Of a stretch of 64,000 nt of DNA, positions 1-8,926 are shown in pieces. The translations under genes were made by a program, and so were the position numbers. The notes beneath the pieces were generated by a model that was not told the DNA's origin, did no database searches, and saw only the letters and a list, made by a program, of their open reading frames with translations. Source of the stretch: an uncultured Lachnospiraceae bacterium (lineage in GTDB: Bacteria; Bacillota; Clostridia; Lachnospirales; Lachnospiraceae); NCBI GenBank assembly GCA_947626435.1, contig CANQSB010000005.1, positions 1-64,000 on the forward strand, read 5' to 3'. Each line of letters starts with the position of its first letter. The stretch's first letter is position 1.

Positions 1-32
1 AAATGCAACATTTTACATAAAATGTTGCATTT
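1..32. repeat. Perfect 15-bp inverted repeat at the window edge
   Basis: Bases 1-15 are the exact reverse complement of 18-32, with a 2-base loop. The arms are AT-rich and no T-run follows, so it is more likely an operator or a structured leader than an intrinsic terminator. It may extend beyond the window edge. Confidence 0.5.
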
Positions 33-41
33 AGGAAAATC

Positions 42-65
42 ACAGGATGAATAAAACAAGGAGGT
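42..65 (+). promoter_or_regulatory. CsrA-type sites in the csrA leader
   Basis: Two GGA-centred motifs lie just upstream of csrA: ACAGGATG at 42-49 and ACAAGGAGGT at 56-65. The second contains the Shine-Dalgarno sequence. Both resemble the known CsrA recognition pattern (ACA-R-GGA-TG), which suggests autoregulation at translation. This is a motif match only. Confidence 0.4.
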
Positions 66-71
66 TTTTAT

Positions 72-275
72 ATGTTAATGCTCACAGTGCCCAAGGAAGA
101 GTATCTGATGATAGGAAAAAATATCAAGATAACCTTTCTGGGAGGTAATGACAGACAGTTCCGCGTGATGATAGACGCTCCCAAGGATGTGAATATCGCA
201 AGGGGCAAGGCGATAAAAAAGCGTGCCGCGAAAAGAATGGCGAAACAGGGCGAGGAGAATAGACAGGAAGTATAA
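72..275 (+). CDS. csrA: Carbon storage regulator CsrA
   Basis: This 67-residue protein matches CsrA, a small dimeric RNA-binding protein that blocks translation by covering GGA motifs near ribosome binding sites. It begins MLMLTVPKEEYLMIGKNIKI and has the family's typical IDAPKDVNIARGKAI segment near residues 35-50, where the beta-4/beta-5 RNA-binding surface lies. The basic tail (KKRAAKRMAK) continues the C-terminal helix. A strong ribosome site (AAGGAGG, 58-64) fixes the start. It lies 190 bp upstream of the flagellin gene, as in other motile Bacillota where CsrA, antagonised by FliW, controls flagellin translation. FliW is not in the window. Confidence 0.93.
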   Translation: MLMLTVPKEEYLMIGKNIKITFLGGNDRQFRVMIDAPKDVNIARGKAIKKRAAKRMAKQGEENRQEV

Positions 276-421
276 GAAAATAAGGCTGCAAAGTATTGGC
301 AGGAATATCACTAAAACTTAAAAGTTAATAACCAAGGCTGTCTGTAAAAGCAGGCGCGCCAAGAAACAGGCGGCTTTGGATATTATAAATCAAAATTAAA
401 TAAGGAACAAAAAAACAATCG

Positions 422-459
422 GTGGGAAACGGAAATTTCCACGGCAAAAACAAGGAGGT
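422..459 (+). promoter_or_regulatory. Dual CsrA-type site in the flagellin leader
   Basis: A short hairpin at 422-442 (GTGG and AAA pairing with TTT and CCAC around a one-base bulge) exposes CGGAAA in its loop, a classical presentation of a CsrA GGA motif. A second motif, ACAAGGAGGT at 450-459, overlaps the Shine-Dalgarno sequence of flagellin. The arrangement (upstream hairpin site plus SD-overlapping site) parallels the Bacillus subtilis hag leader. Confidence 0.55.
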
Positions 460-465
460 AGTATT

Positions 466-1950
466 ATGGTAGTACAGCACAATTTACAGGCAATGAACTC
501 AAATCGTATGCTCGGTATCACACAGGGCACATTATCAAAGTCAACAGAAAAGCTTTCTTCCGGCTACAAGATTAACCGTGCGGCAGATAACGCGGCTGGT
601 CTTGCTATATCTGAGAAGATGAGAAAGCAGATTAGAGGACTTACACAGGCATCTGCAAATGCTGAGGATGGTATTTCATCTGTACAGACGGCAGAAGGTG
701 CATTGACGGAAGTTCACGATATGCTTCAGAGAATGAATGAGCTGGCAGTTCAGGCGGCAAACGGCACGAACTCACAGGATGACCGTTCATACATTCAGGA
801 TGAGATTGACCAGCTTTCGCAGGAAATAGACCGTGTAGCTGAGACAACTAAGTTTAATGAAACATATCTTTTAAAGGGTGATGCAAATGTTGAAAAAGGA
901 TATACATTTGCTTATGGCAAATCAACTAATTATTTAGCGGCAACGGTTTCAATGAGTAAAGATGCAGCGACGAGTGTAAATGCAGATATCCAATTTGAAA
1001 GTAATGTGTCCTCAACTGCAGATCAGAATAATTTGGCTAAGGCACTTCGCGATCAAGGACTTACAATCACAGCTACAACTGTAAATAATGAAACACAGTA
1101 TTCTATAGAACTCAATGGAAGCGATGCAAAGAGTAGTTATGAAGTAAGGTCCACAAATGATACAAATAAATTTGATATTTATAATGTTGAGGGTGACAAG
1201 ATTGCAACTGTTACGCTTCAGAATCAAACTGGTCTAAAGGCAGGTGACAGCGCAATAATTACAGCGGCAACAGTAAGTGCTGCTGTAAGTAAAAATGAGA
1301 TATTCTCATTTTATGATAAGGATGGCAATAAGATTGCTGCAAATGCGTTAGGTGATTACTTTACGGGTTCAGGTACAGCGGCAAATGCATCGGCGAAAGC
1401 AAGAGCTGATGCAAACAAGGTATATGATGCACTTGGAAGGGAAGTAAAACTGGCGGAGAGTAGTGTAAAATTTAAAGATTCTAAAGGTACAGAAAAAACT
1501 GTGTCGGGTACTGTTGTATCAGCGACTAAAGATAAGATGGGAGCATTAAATCTTAAATTCCATGTAGGAGCAGATGGTACAAACAATAACAAGATTTCTA
1601 TTAGTATTGATGCTCTTACAGCTAAGGGACTTGGAATTAATGGTTTAAGGGTTGATGGAGAGAATGGTGACAAGGCAACAGACGCTATCTCAGTTATCTC
1701 ACAGGCAATCAAGATTGTATCAACACAGCGTTCAGCACTCGGTGCAGTTCAGAACCGCTTAGAGCATACAATCAACAACTTGGACAACATCGTAGAGAAC
1801 ACGACATCTGCAGAGTCAGCAATCCGTGATACAGACATGGCTGACGAGATGGTTAGATACTCTAACAACAACATCCTTTCACAGGCAGGTCAGTCAATGC
1901 TTGCACAGGCTAATCAGTCTAACCAGGGCGTACTCTCATTACTCGGCTAA
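466..1950 (+). CDS. fliC: Flagellin
   Basis: This 494-residue flagellin is the filament subunit, exported through the flagellar type III system. The N-terminal D0/D1 region (about 1-145) and C-terminal D1/D0 region (about 400-494, ending [12 protein letters not shown]) are strongly conserved. The roughly 250 residues between them form a hypervariable D2/D3 region with lower complexity and more AT-rich codons. Residues 87-96 ([10 protein letters not shown]) match the conserved D1 segment recognised by TLR5 in other flagellins; whether it is stimulatory cannot be told. The start is set by AAGGAGG 8 bases upstream. csrA precedes it and a strong terminator follows, so it can be a single-gene unit under CsrA control. 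Confidence 0.96.
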   Translation: MVVQHNLQAMNSNRMLGITQGTLSKSTEKLSSGYKINRAADNAAGLAISEKMRKQIRGLTQASANAEDGISSVQTAEGALTEVHDMLQRMNELAVQAANGTNSQDDRSYIQDEIDQLSQEIDRVAETTKFNETYLLKGDANVEKGYTFAYGKSTNYLAATVSMSKDAATSVNADIQFESNVSSTADQNNLAKALRDQGLTITATTVNNETQYSIELNGSDAKSSYEVRSTNDTNKFDIYNVEGDKIATVTLQNQTGLKAGDSAIITAATVSAAVSKNEIFSFYDKDGNKIAANALGDYFTGSGTAANASAKARADANKVYDALGREVKLAESSVKFKDSKGTEKTVSGTVVSATKDKMGALNLKFHVGADGTNNNKISISIDALTAKGLGINGLRVDGENGDKATDAISVISQAIKIVSTQRSALGAVQNRLEHTINNLDNIVENTTSAESAIRDTDMADEMVRYSNNNILSQAGQSMLAQANQSNQGVLSLLG

Positions 1951-1988
1951 TCAGACTTATAGAGAGTTCAAAACAAACAACCATAATA

Positions 1989-2023
1989 AAAAGGCTGCCG
2001 CATAAAAGTGGCAGCCTTTTATA
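1989..2023 (+). terminator. Intrinsic terminator of flagellin
   Basis: An 11-bp perfect stem (AAAAGGCTGCC, 1989-1999, with GGCAGCCTTTT, 2010-2020) is followed by TTTTAT. It lies 39 bp after the flagellin stop codon. Confidence 0.85.
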
Positions 2024-2055
2024 GATTCCCTATATTCAAATACAAAGAGTCATTT

Positions 2056-2177
2056 ATAAAGCTCTATTCGACAACATAGAATTTAGGCAAAATATATAAA
2101 ATAAGCGGCGTCTTGCAGCTTGCTGCACCTAGCCGCGTTTTTATATATTTTGACTAAATTCGGACGGCTTAGAAAAC
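2056..2177 (-). repeat. Palindromic intergenic repeat, family 1, copy 1
   Basis: Read on the minus strand this copy starts with GCCGTCCGAATTTAGTCAAA and ends with ATTCTATGTTGTCGAATAGA. The inner arms (AAAATATATAAAA and its complement, plus GCGG/CCGC segments) fold back on themselves. The same sequence occurs at 9993-10140 and 36726-36877 and partly at 52346-52392. This copy lacks the nested 25-base palindrome found in the two long copies. It lies between the flagellin terminator and the end of the next gene. Confidence 0.8.
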
Positions 2178-2222
2178 ATTTATTTTAAGATATGAGTATG
2201 ACAAAACACTTTTCTCCGTATA

Positions 2223-3923
2223 TCAATTACCAATCAAAACCTCTTTCCCATTAAACGCAAACCCATATTTCCGTATATTCTCATCAGGTATCCCCTTTGC
2301 GAGTAGCGTCTGCTCATACTTTTTATCATTTATCTGCTGCAACGCCGATTTGACGGTGTCCTTTAATGTCTGCTCGTCATCATCGTCATGTACCTTAAAT
2401 TCTATTATAATCGCAACATCACATGCATTTTTGGGTTCAAGCATGATATCATAACGCCCAAAGCCGCTTTCGCGATTGGAAGTGAGCACATAATTTTCCC
2501 TAAGCTCAACTAACAGCCCCAGTACGAAGCCATGGTAAAACCGTTCAGGCTGTGTCTTTGCAGACCCCTTTCTCCCAGTGTCAAAGAAACTGAAAACCTC
2601 ACAAGTGATACGGTTCATATATTCGTTCATAGCCTTAAGCTCACCCTTAAGCAGCGCCTTTATGAAATAATTGTAATCAGAGGCGACAGCGCCAAACCAG
2701 TCCTTAATCATGCCCTCAAACATACAGCGCACCTCAAAATTCGTAAGCGCCAGTTCATAGCGCGGATGCTTCCATTCTTCCAAGCCGATTTCCACGAAGC
2801 CTTCCATATTCAATATTTTCAAATACCCGCATGCGAGCAGGAAACTCCATATGCCGTCCCTTGTGCCGTTAAGGCGGTTGTATACAATCTGCTCGTCAAT
2901 TTCATTTACAACAGGCTTTCCAAGCAGCAGCCCCTTAAAGTCCTCCTTAATTTCAGCCTCAGCCCCCTGTATCAGCTTTGAAACAAGACTGTTTGAGCTG
3001 GTGTTTGCCCAATAGGTATTAAATTTTTGGGTATCAAGATAATTTATTATCGACCAAGGATTATATATGTCGTGCGTGTTTCCAAAGGTAAAACCGTCGT
3101 ACCAGAATTTGACTTTTTCCTTTTTATCAATTCCATATTCGTCCATTGCCGCGAATACTTCGCTTTCAGTAAACCCAAACGCGGCAGCGTATTCATTTGA
3201 AGTGGTAGTTATAACCTTTAGATTGTTCAAATCCGAAAATATTGACTCCTTACTAACTCTGGTTATGCCGGTCATAATGCCGCGCTCAAGCCATTGATTG
3301 GTTTTAAAGGTGGAGTTGAACAGACTTCTGGTAAAAGCGACAAGCTCGTTCCAAAACCCGCCAACATATGCCTCTTGCATAGGCGTATCATACTCATCAA
3401 GCAGGATTATAACATTTTTCTCATAATATCTGTGCAAAAAATCACATAACTGGTTGATTGCAGTGGGCGCGTCAAGCTCCGTCATTTCTCCCGTCATTCT
3501 TTCGTAGTATTCCTTTTCCTGCCTTGACAAAAGCGGGCAGTCAAGAAGAAACCGATTTTGCTCGAAAAGCTTTTTTAGCAGTTCGCATATGCGGTAAACC
3601 GTATTTGGATATGAAACCTCCTTGACATTGGCAAAACTCAGGCTGATAACAGGATAAGTGCCCTGCAGCTCGCGGTATTTCTGCTCATTCCATATGGAAA
3701 GCCCTTCAAACAAATTGCCCCGTCCGGCACATTTTATGGAAAAAAACTTTTCAAGCATACTTATGGTAAGCGTCTTGCCAAAACGCCTCGGGCGTGTGAT
3801 AAGAGTAACGCTGTCGCAGCTCTCCCACCATTCTTTTATGAAAGAAGTCTTATCCACATAAAAGCAGTTGTTTTTGATAATCGTCTCAAAATCCTGAATG
3901 CCGATGCCTACCGTCCGAGCCAT
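2223..3923 (-). CDS. AAA-ATPase-like / PD-(D/E)XK nuclease-like protein
   Basis: This 566-residue protein belongs to the AAA-ATPase-like (PF09820) plus PD-(D/E)XK-like (PF08011) family, common in gut Bacteroidota and Lachnospiraceae and of unproven function. Residues 1-230 hold the ATPase part: the N-terminal GIGIQDFETIIKNNCFYVDK signature, a P-loop variant (RPRRFGKT) near residue 50 and a Walker B-like LDEYDTPM. The C-terminal part has a nuclease-like core, with GFGRYDIMLEP followed by IIIEFKV (D...ExK). The start codon has GGAGG upstream. A close paralogue lies at 18530-20218. The gene is monocistronic, with a palindromic repeat just past its stop. It may be an accessory or defence-type gene, but that is a guess. 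Confidence 0.85.
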   Translation of the reverse strand: MARTVGIGIQDFETIIKNNCFYVDKTSFIKEWWESCDSVTLITRPRRFGKTLTISMLEKFFSIKCAGRGNLFEGLSIWNEQKYRELQGTYPVISLSFANVKEVSYPNTVYRICELLKKLFEQNRFLLDCPLLSRQEKEYYERMTGEMTELDAPTAINQLCDFLHRYYEKNVIILLDEYDTPMQEAYVGGFWNELVAFTRSLFNSTFKTNQWLERGIMTGITRVSKESIFSDLNNLKVITTTSNEYAAAFGFTESEVFAAMDEYGIDKKEKVKFWYDGFTFGNTHDIYNPWSIINYLDTQKFNTYWANTSSNSLVSKLIQGAEAEIKEDFKGLLLGKPVVNEIDEQIVYNRLNGTRDGIWSFLLACGYLKILNMEGFVEIGLEEWKHPRYELALTNFEVRCMFEGMIKDWFGAVASDYNYFIKALLKGELKAMNEYMNRITCEVFSFFDTGRKGSAKTQPERFYHGFVLGLLVELRENYVLTSNRESGFGRYDIMLEPKNACDVAIIIEFKVHDDDDEQTLKDTVKSALQQINDKKYEQTLLAKGIPDENIRKYGFAFNGKEVLIGN

Positions 3924-4048
3924 ATAAGCGCCTCCTTAAATATCTTTTATACACATAGTTTAACACGCTTTACTGCTTATTGCCATTAATATTTGCCATT
4001 ATTTTTAGGTGTTCTTTATTTTCAGTGAAGAAAATATTTCAAAATCTA

Positions 4049-4078
4049 TTTACATCTTATCCCTGCGATTTGTATAAT
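4049..4078 (+). promoter_or_regulatory. Sigma-A-type promoter upstream of the GH27 gene
   Basis: TTTACA (4049-4054) and TATAAT (4073-4078) are separated by 18 bases, about 100 bp upstream of the GH27 start. Confidence 0.5.
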
Positions 4079-4176
4079 AAGCTTATAAGTACAAATATCA
4101 GGGATTTTGTAATACTGCAAGGCGTCGTCGAACTTTTTGCGGCTGCTTAAAAATTTTAGAATGAAGGAGATATAAC

Positions 4177-5472
4177 ATGAAAGCAGAAATGAACAAAAAT
4201 GAATTTGCAAAAACACCGCCAATGGGGTGGAACAGCTATGATTATTATGACACCACAGTGACCGAAGCACAGATAAAGGCAAATGCGGACATTATGGCAA
4301 AAGAGCTGAAAGAATACGGCTGGGAATATATCGTAGTCGATATTGAATGGTATGCGAATAACGCAGGCTCTATGCGCGATAAATTTCAGTATATCCCGTT
4401 TGGCGATTTGGAGATGGACGAGTATTCGCGGCTGCAGCCAAGCCCGAAAAGATTTCCGTCCTCAGCGGGCGGTAAGGGCTTTAAGCCATTGGCGGATTAT
4501 ATACACAGCTTGGGGCTTAAATTTGGCATACATATAATGAGAGGAATACCCCGCTGTGCCGCGGAAGCGCATTCAAAGGTTCTTGGTACGGATATTACCG
4601 CCGATATGATAGCGGATCCCTCATCAATCTGCGGCTGGAATCCGGACATGTACGGCGTGCGCAATACTCCGGCAGGTCAGGCGTATTACGATTCGGTTAT
4701 TCAGATGTATGCCGACTGGGGTGTTGATTTCATCAAGTGCGATGACATATGCGACAGTTGGATGTACCCAAGCGACAGATTTTCAGGCTGGCACGAAACA
4801 CAAATGCTGCACAAGGCAATATTAAAGGCAGGCAGACCGATAGTGCTCAGTCTTTCGCCCGGTCCGGCTCACATAGACAGGGCATGGCAATACTGTGAAA
4901 ATGCCAACATGTGGCGCATAACGGATGACTTCTGGGACAATTGGGAGCTTTTGAAAAATATGTTTTGGCGCTGTGAGCAGTGGCAGGATCATGTAAGGCA
5001 GGGGTGCTTTCCTGACTGCGACATGCTTCCGCTGGGCAGGCTTGGCGGAGGCTTTGGCAATGGAGAATGGGAATGTCGGCTTACACATGATGAGCAGATG
5101 ACAATGCTGTCACTTTGGTGTATGTTCCGCTCTCCCCTTATGCTGGGTGCGGAGCTTACAAAGCTTGATGACAGGACGCGTTCTCTCATCACAAACAGGG
5201 AGCTTTTGAAGCTGCTAGGCGATGGCAGCCATGGCACGCAGCTATTTAGAAACGATGAAATGGCAGTGTGGAAAAATGAAAATAATAAGACGAAAGAGGT
5301 GCAGGTTGCGCTTTTCAACCTGAGTGACGATGACCGGACACTTGAATGGAGGCTTGACCGCGATTGCCAATTGTACGATATATGGAGCGGTGAAAAGAGC
5401 ATGACGAGCGGAGGCATAATAACCGCCGCCGTACCATCTCATGGCGTCAGACATTACAGGCTTGAGCCGTAA
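4177..5472 (+). CDS. GH27 alpha-galactosidase (cytoplasmic)
   Basis: This 431-residue glycoside hydrolase of family 27 is probably an alpha-galactosidase that removes alpha-linked galactose from oligosaccharides; some relatives are beta-L-arabinopyranosidases, and the sequence does not decide this. It opens with the family signature TPPMGWNSYD (13-22) and VVDIEWY near residue 55. The predicted nucleophile is D189 in FIKCDDICD, and the acid/base is about D250 in WRITDDFW. A (beta/alpha)8 barrel is followed by a C-terminal beta domain. There is no signal peptide, so the substrate must be imported. The start follows GAAGGAGAT. It stands alone with its own promoter, with no transporter beside it. 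Confidence 0.9.
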   Translation: MKAEMNKNEFAKTPPMGWNSYDYYDTTVTEAQIKANADIMAKELKEYGWEYIVVDIEWYANNAGSMRDKFQYIPFGDLEMDEYSRLQPSPKRFPSSAGGKGFKPLADYIHSLGLKFGIHIMRGIPRCAAEAHSKVLGTDITADMIADPSSICGWNPDMYGVRNTPAGQAYYDSVIQMYADWGVDFIKCDDICDSWMYPSDRFSGWHETQMLHKAILKAGRPIVLSLSPGPAHIDRAWQYCENANMWRITDDFWDNWELLKNMFWRCEQWQDHVRQGCFPDCDMLPLGRLGGGFGNGEWECRLTHDEQMTMLSLWCMFRSPLMLGAELTKLDDRTRSLITNRELLKLLGDGSHGTQLFRNDEMAVWKNENNKTKEVQVALFNLSDDDRTLEWRLDRDCQLYDIWSGEKSMTSGGIITAAVPSHGVRHYRLEP

Positions 5473-5512
5473 TTGGGAGCAATAATTGGGCTTTAATATA
5501 CGCAAATAACAG

Positions 5513-5541
5513 TTGAAAATTCCAAATTGATTGAGTATAAT
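5513..5541 (+). promoter_or_regulatory. Sigma-A-type promoter of the chemoreceptor gene
   Basis: TTGAAA (5513-5518) and a perfect TATAAT (5536-5541) are 17 bases apart, 48 bp upstream of the chemoreceptor start. No sigma-28 motif is evident here. Confidence 0.65.
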
Positions 5542-5589
5542 TAAAATGTCCGCCGACATGGTGGAAAAATGTAAAAGGAGGGAAGTCCC

Positions 5590-6936
5590 ATGGAGAACAA
5601 GACTTTTAAAAAAGTATCAATCATATTCAAAATCACTGCCATTATGTTTATAGTATTGGCAATAGCATTTGTGCTGAATGATTTTTTGGCATGCAAGCTG
5701 ATAGAGGCAAACATGGCAAAGGATATGAATATTTCTGTGGATGAGGCAGCCGCGGCAGTAAGACGGCTGATAGGAGTGTTCACACTGATAAGCTTTTTGA
5801 TTGGCGTGATAGCGCTCGTAATACTTTCCGCAATTCTTCAAAAGCTGCTTATAATACCATTGAAAAATGCGGTTACGGAGATACATAGAGTGGCAAGATA
5901 TGACCTCACCGAAGGAAATATGGCTGCCGTAAGGGTAAACACTACGCGTACCGATGAGGTGGGCAGCATCTGCAGGAACATAGTCCTTATGCAGGACAAT
6001 CTAAAGGAGATAGTAGAGCAGATAAAGGGTTCTTCCAGCGTGCTTCTCGAAAGCGTAGGTACACTTTCAGACAGGACGGGGCAGGTCAAGAATTCTTCCG
6101 ACGAGATAAGCAATACAATGAACGAACTCAGTCGCGGCGCGATGATGCAGGCGGAGGAAACATCGAGAGGCGCGCAGGAGGTTGCCACGCTTGACGGGCT
6201 TATAGTAAGAAACCTCGACGACACCAAAAATCTCCATAAGAATGCGGAGGAGATGGATAGGGTCAAAAATGACGGACTTGTCACAATACGCGACCTCATA
6301 GAAAAGACTGCAAAGAGCCGCGAGAGCATATCGGTTGTCAAGGAAGCAATGGAGCAGAACAGCGAACAGGCGCACAAGATAGAACTCACGAGCCAAAAGA
6401 TTAACGATATCGCCGACCAGACGAATCTCCTGTCGCTCAACGCGGCAATCGAGGCGGCGCGCGCAGGCGAAGCGGGACGCGGCTTTGCGGTAGTGGCAGA
6501 GGAGATAAGGGGACTGGCGGAGGAGACAAACACCCTTACAAACGAGATAGGCGGCATTATACAGGAGCTTCTTGAAAAGACGGACGATGCGGCAAAAAAT
6601 ATGGAAAATATGGCTCAAATCTTTGAGCAGCAGGAAAAGAGCGTAAGCGAGACGCGTGAGAAGTTCATCCAGATAGAGCAGTGCCTCGGCAGCGTCAAGG
6701 ACAGCGCGGATATGCTTTATGAGTCAAGCAACAATATGATGTCAAGCAAAAATGTCATTGTGTCAATGATAGAGGGCGTGTCAGCGGCAAGCGAGGAGAA
6801 CGCGGCAGGCACGCAGGAGGTGCTTGCCGCAGTAGATTCACAGGGCGGCGTAATCGCGGATTTGGCGGGCATGAGTAAAGAGCTTACCCAAGTAGCCGAG
6901 GGATTAAACGAGCAGGCGCACAAATTCAAATATTAA
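5590..6936 (+). CDS. Methyl-accepting chemotaxis protein without a periplasmic sensor
   Basis: This 448-residue transducer has two transmembrane helices near residues 8-35 and 62-92. They are separated by only about 25 residues, so there is no extracellular ligand-binding domain. A HAMP-like linker (about 92-145) follows, then a full MCP signalling domain. The highly conserved hairpin tip that binds CheA/CheW is present ([20 protein letters not shown], about 280-300). It likely senses membrane or cytoplasmic state, or works with another receptor. The ribosome site AAAGGAGG lies 8 bases upstream. It converges with a c-di-GMP gene across a shared terminator. Confidence 0.93.
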   Translation: MENKTFKKVSIIFKITAIMFIVLAIAFVLNDFLACKLIEANMAKDMNISVDEAAAAVRRLIGVFTLISFLIGVIALVILSAILQKLLIIPLKNAVTEIHRVARYDLTEGNMAAVRVNTTRTDEVGSICRNIVLMQDNLKEIVEQIKGSSSVLLESVGTLSDRTGQVKNSSDEISNTMNELSRGAMMQAEETSRGAQEVATLDGLIVRNLDDTKNLHKNAEEMDRVKNDGLVTIRDLIEKTAKSRESISVVKEAMEQNSEQAHKIELTSQKINDIADQTNLLSLNAAIEAARAGEAGRGFAVVAEEIRGLAEETNTLTNEIGGIIQELLEKTDDAAKNMENMAQIFEQQEKSVSETREKFIQIEQCLGSVKDSADMLYESSNNMMSSKNVIVSMIEGVSAASEENAAGTQEVLAAVDSQGGVIADLAGMSKELTQVAEGLNEQAHKFKY

Positions 6937-6951
6937 AAGCGAACCCAAAAT

Positions 6952-6990
6952 AAAAATCCTCTTTGAGATTTTCTCTCAGAGAGGATTTTT
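6952..6990. terminator. Bidirectional terminator between convergent genes
   Basis: A 17-bp stem (6952-6968 with 6974-6990, one G-U pair) carries an A-run on the left and a T-run on the right. It can end both the chemoreceptor transcript and the opposing PAS-GGDEF-EAL transcript. Confidence 0.85.
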
Positions 6991-6995
6991 TATTT

Positions 6996-8672
6996 TCAGC
7001 CTGTCTTGTCAATGACAAATAAGTTCATAAATTCGTCAAACGGGCAGGGGCGTCCAAAGTAGTAGCCTTGGCAGTAATCGGGCTTTAGCTGCTTGATGCG
7101 CTCCAGCTCCTGCTGCGTCTCCACGCCCTCCACGCATACGCGCAGCTTCATTTTGTGCGCCATATTTATCATAAGCTGCAAAAGGTTGAACTCATAATCG
7201 TTTTCGATTGCCTTTATCGTAAAGCTGCGGTCGATTTTTATGATGTCGGGCTTCAAATCATTGAAATAATGAAAATTTGAATACCCTGTGCCAAAGTCGT
7301 CGAGCGCGAGGCTGATGTGCTGTTCCTTCATGCGCGAGCGCAGCTTGGCGACGCGACTGTCCGGCGTGAGCACGCCGCTCTCGGTAAGCTCGATGATGAC
7401 CGTTGATGGTATGATATTGTAGTCTGATACGGCGGTAAGTATCTCCGAGATAATATTGCTCTTCAATACCTGAATGTATGAGATATTTATGCTGATTTTG
7501 AAATCGGGGTTGACCTTATGTATCTCGGTGCACAGCTCGAGCGACTTGTGCAGCATCCACTTGCCGACGGGTATTATCAGGCATGTCTCCTCCAAAAGCG
7601 GTATAAACACATTTGGCGAAACAGTGCCAAATTCTTCGGTATGGAAACGCATAAGCGATTCCGCGCCGTAAAGCTCTCCCGTATCCGCGCTGAAAAGCGG
7701 CTGCAGATACGCTTCAAAGCCCTCAAAATCGTTGTTGACCGCTTTTCTCAAAAGCTGTATCATCCGCCTGCTTTTCAAAAATTTTTCATAGGCGGGATAG
7801 TTGAATATCCAGCATCGGTTTTTGCCGCCGCGCTTTGCCTCGCTCAGCGCGAACTCGGAAAACTTCATTACATCACTGAAAGTACAGCCTCTGTACGCGT
7901 CGCTCGTAAGTATGCCGCCTGAAATTGTAAATACGGCTTCATAGCGCGATTTTTCGACAAGCTTGTCTATGGAATATCTGATATTCACATATTGTTCAAG
8001 CGCTTCCTCCACATTGCGGTTTGCAAAGTCAATCACAAGGAACTCGTCCGCCATGGCGCGGTAGAGCCTCTGGTCGGGATAGAGGCAATTTGCGATATTG
8101 TCGGCTGTCTTTTTGAGCAGCATGTCGCCGTATTCGATGCCGAGCCGTTCATTTATAGGCTTAAAATCATCGATGCCAAGCCGCAGTATATATCCGCTGT
8201 TCATCATATAGAAGTTTTCTTCAAAATACGCTTTCAGGCTGGAAAGCCCGAGCAGTCCGCTTATGTTGTCCGCCATTTGGCGCGTGCCGATTTCGTTTAT
8301 GCAGCCTATCATATAGAGCGCCTTGCCGTTGTCGCTTACCACGAAGCCGCGACAGTTTATCCATATCGGCTTCTTGTCCTTTGACAGCCAGCGGTACTGG
8401 AGATTGTGAAATTCCTTTTTTCCCTGCGTAATCATGTCCAAATCCTTCTTAAGTTCCGCTATGTCATCAGGATGTACAAAAAGCTCATGGTTTTTGACGA
8501 CATCGTTAAATTCCGAAGCAGGCAGCGCAAAACGCTGTGCGGCGGATGGGGAAATATAATAGTAGTCATTTTGCAGGTCATACACATAGACATAGTCGTC
8601 CATGCAGGGGTGAAGCATATCAATCACATCACATATCTGTTTGACTGAAATGTCTTTATACTTGTCCGACAA
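6996..8672 (-). CDS. PAS-GGDEF-EAL protein, probable c-di-GMP phosphodiesterase
   Basis: This 558-residue protein has a PAS-like sensor (about 15-130), a GGDEF domain (about 140-300) and an EAL domain (about 310-550). The cyclase signature is degenerate: RAMADEF stands where RxGGDEF is expected, so cyclase activity is unlikely. The EAL domain keeps its key positions: GAESLMRF (the ExLxR motif), NISYIQV, IELTES, LDDFGTGYS, KIDRSF, VEGVET and QGYYFGRP. It therefore probably hydrolyses c-di-GMP, a signal that switches between motility and attachment. There is no membrane segment or signal peptide. GGAGG precedes the start. It is convergent to the chemoreceptor gene. Confidence 0.9.
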   Translation of the reverse strand: MSDKYKDISVKQICDVIDMLHPCMDDYVYVYDLQNDYYYISPSAAQRFALPASEFNDVVKNHELFVHPDDIAELKKDLDMITQGKKEFHNLQYRWLSKDKKPIWINCRGFVVSDNGKALYMIGCINEIGTRQMADNISGLLGLSSLKAYFEENFYMMNSGYILRLGIDDFKPINERLGIEYGDMLLKKTADNIANCLYPDQRLYRAMADEFLVIDFANRNVEEALEQYVNIRYSIDKLVEKSRYEAVFTISGGILTSDAYRGCTFSDVMKFSEFALSEAKRGGKNRCWIFNYPAYEKFLKSRRMIQLLRKAVNNDFEGFEAYLQPLFSADTGELYGAESLMRFHTEEFGTVSPNVFIPLLEETCLIIPVGKWMLHKSLELCTEIHKVNPDFKISINISYIQVLKSNIISEILTAVSDYNIIPSTVIIELTESGVLTPDSRVAKLRSRMKEQHISLALDDFGTGYSNFHYFNDLKPDIIKIDRSFTIKAIENDYEFNLLQLMINMAHKMKLRVCVEGVETQQELERIKQLKPDYCQGYYFGRPCPFDEFMNLFVIDKTG

Positions 8673-8858
8673 GATAGCACCTCCTTAAAATTATTTTCAA
8701 TTTCAAAGTTAATGCATCAGATTTTATACAAATTATTATAATTGATAATTATGCTGTGCGCAAGTAAAAGAAAAATTAATTTTTTACGGAATTTGGCGGT
8801 TTGGGAAACGCCATTTATCAGGGTCATTTATCGGGCAGGGATAGTTGCGCGGGCGGCA

Positions 8859-8887
8859 TTGTATTTTTTAGGCGGCGGTGGTATAAT
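8859..8887 (+). promoter_or_regulatory. Sigma-A-type promoter of holA
   Basis: TTGTAT (8859-8864) and TATAAT (8882-8887) are 17 bases apart, 39 bp upstream of the holA start. Confidence 0.6.
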
Positions 8888-8926
8888 ATTGCAGAACACA
8901 AATTTTGAAAGGATAAGCGCCTGAAA

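Noticed and set aside
8742-8924. 60-codon open frame upstream of holA
   Set aside because: It overlaps the holA promoter, has no ribosome site, and its composition is not coding-like.
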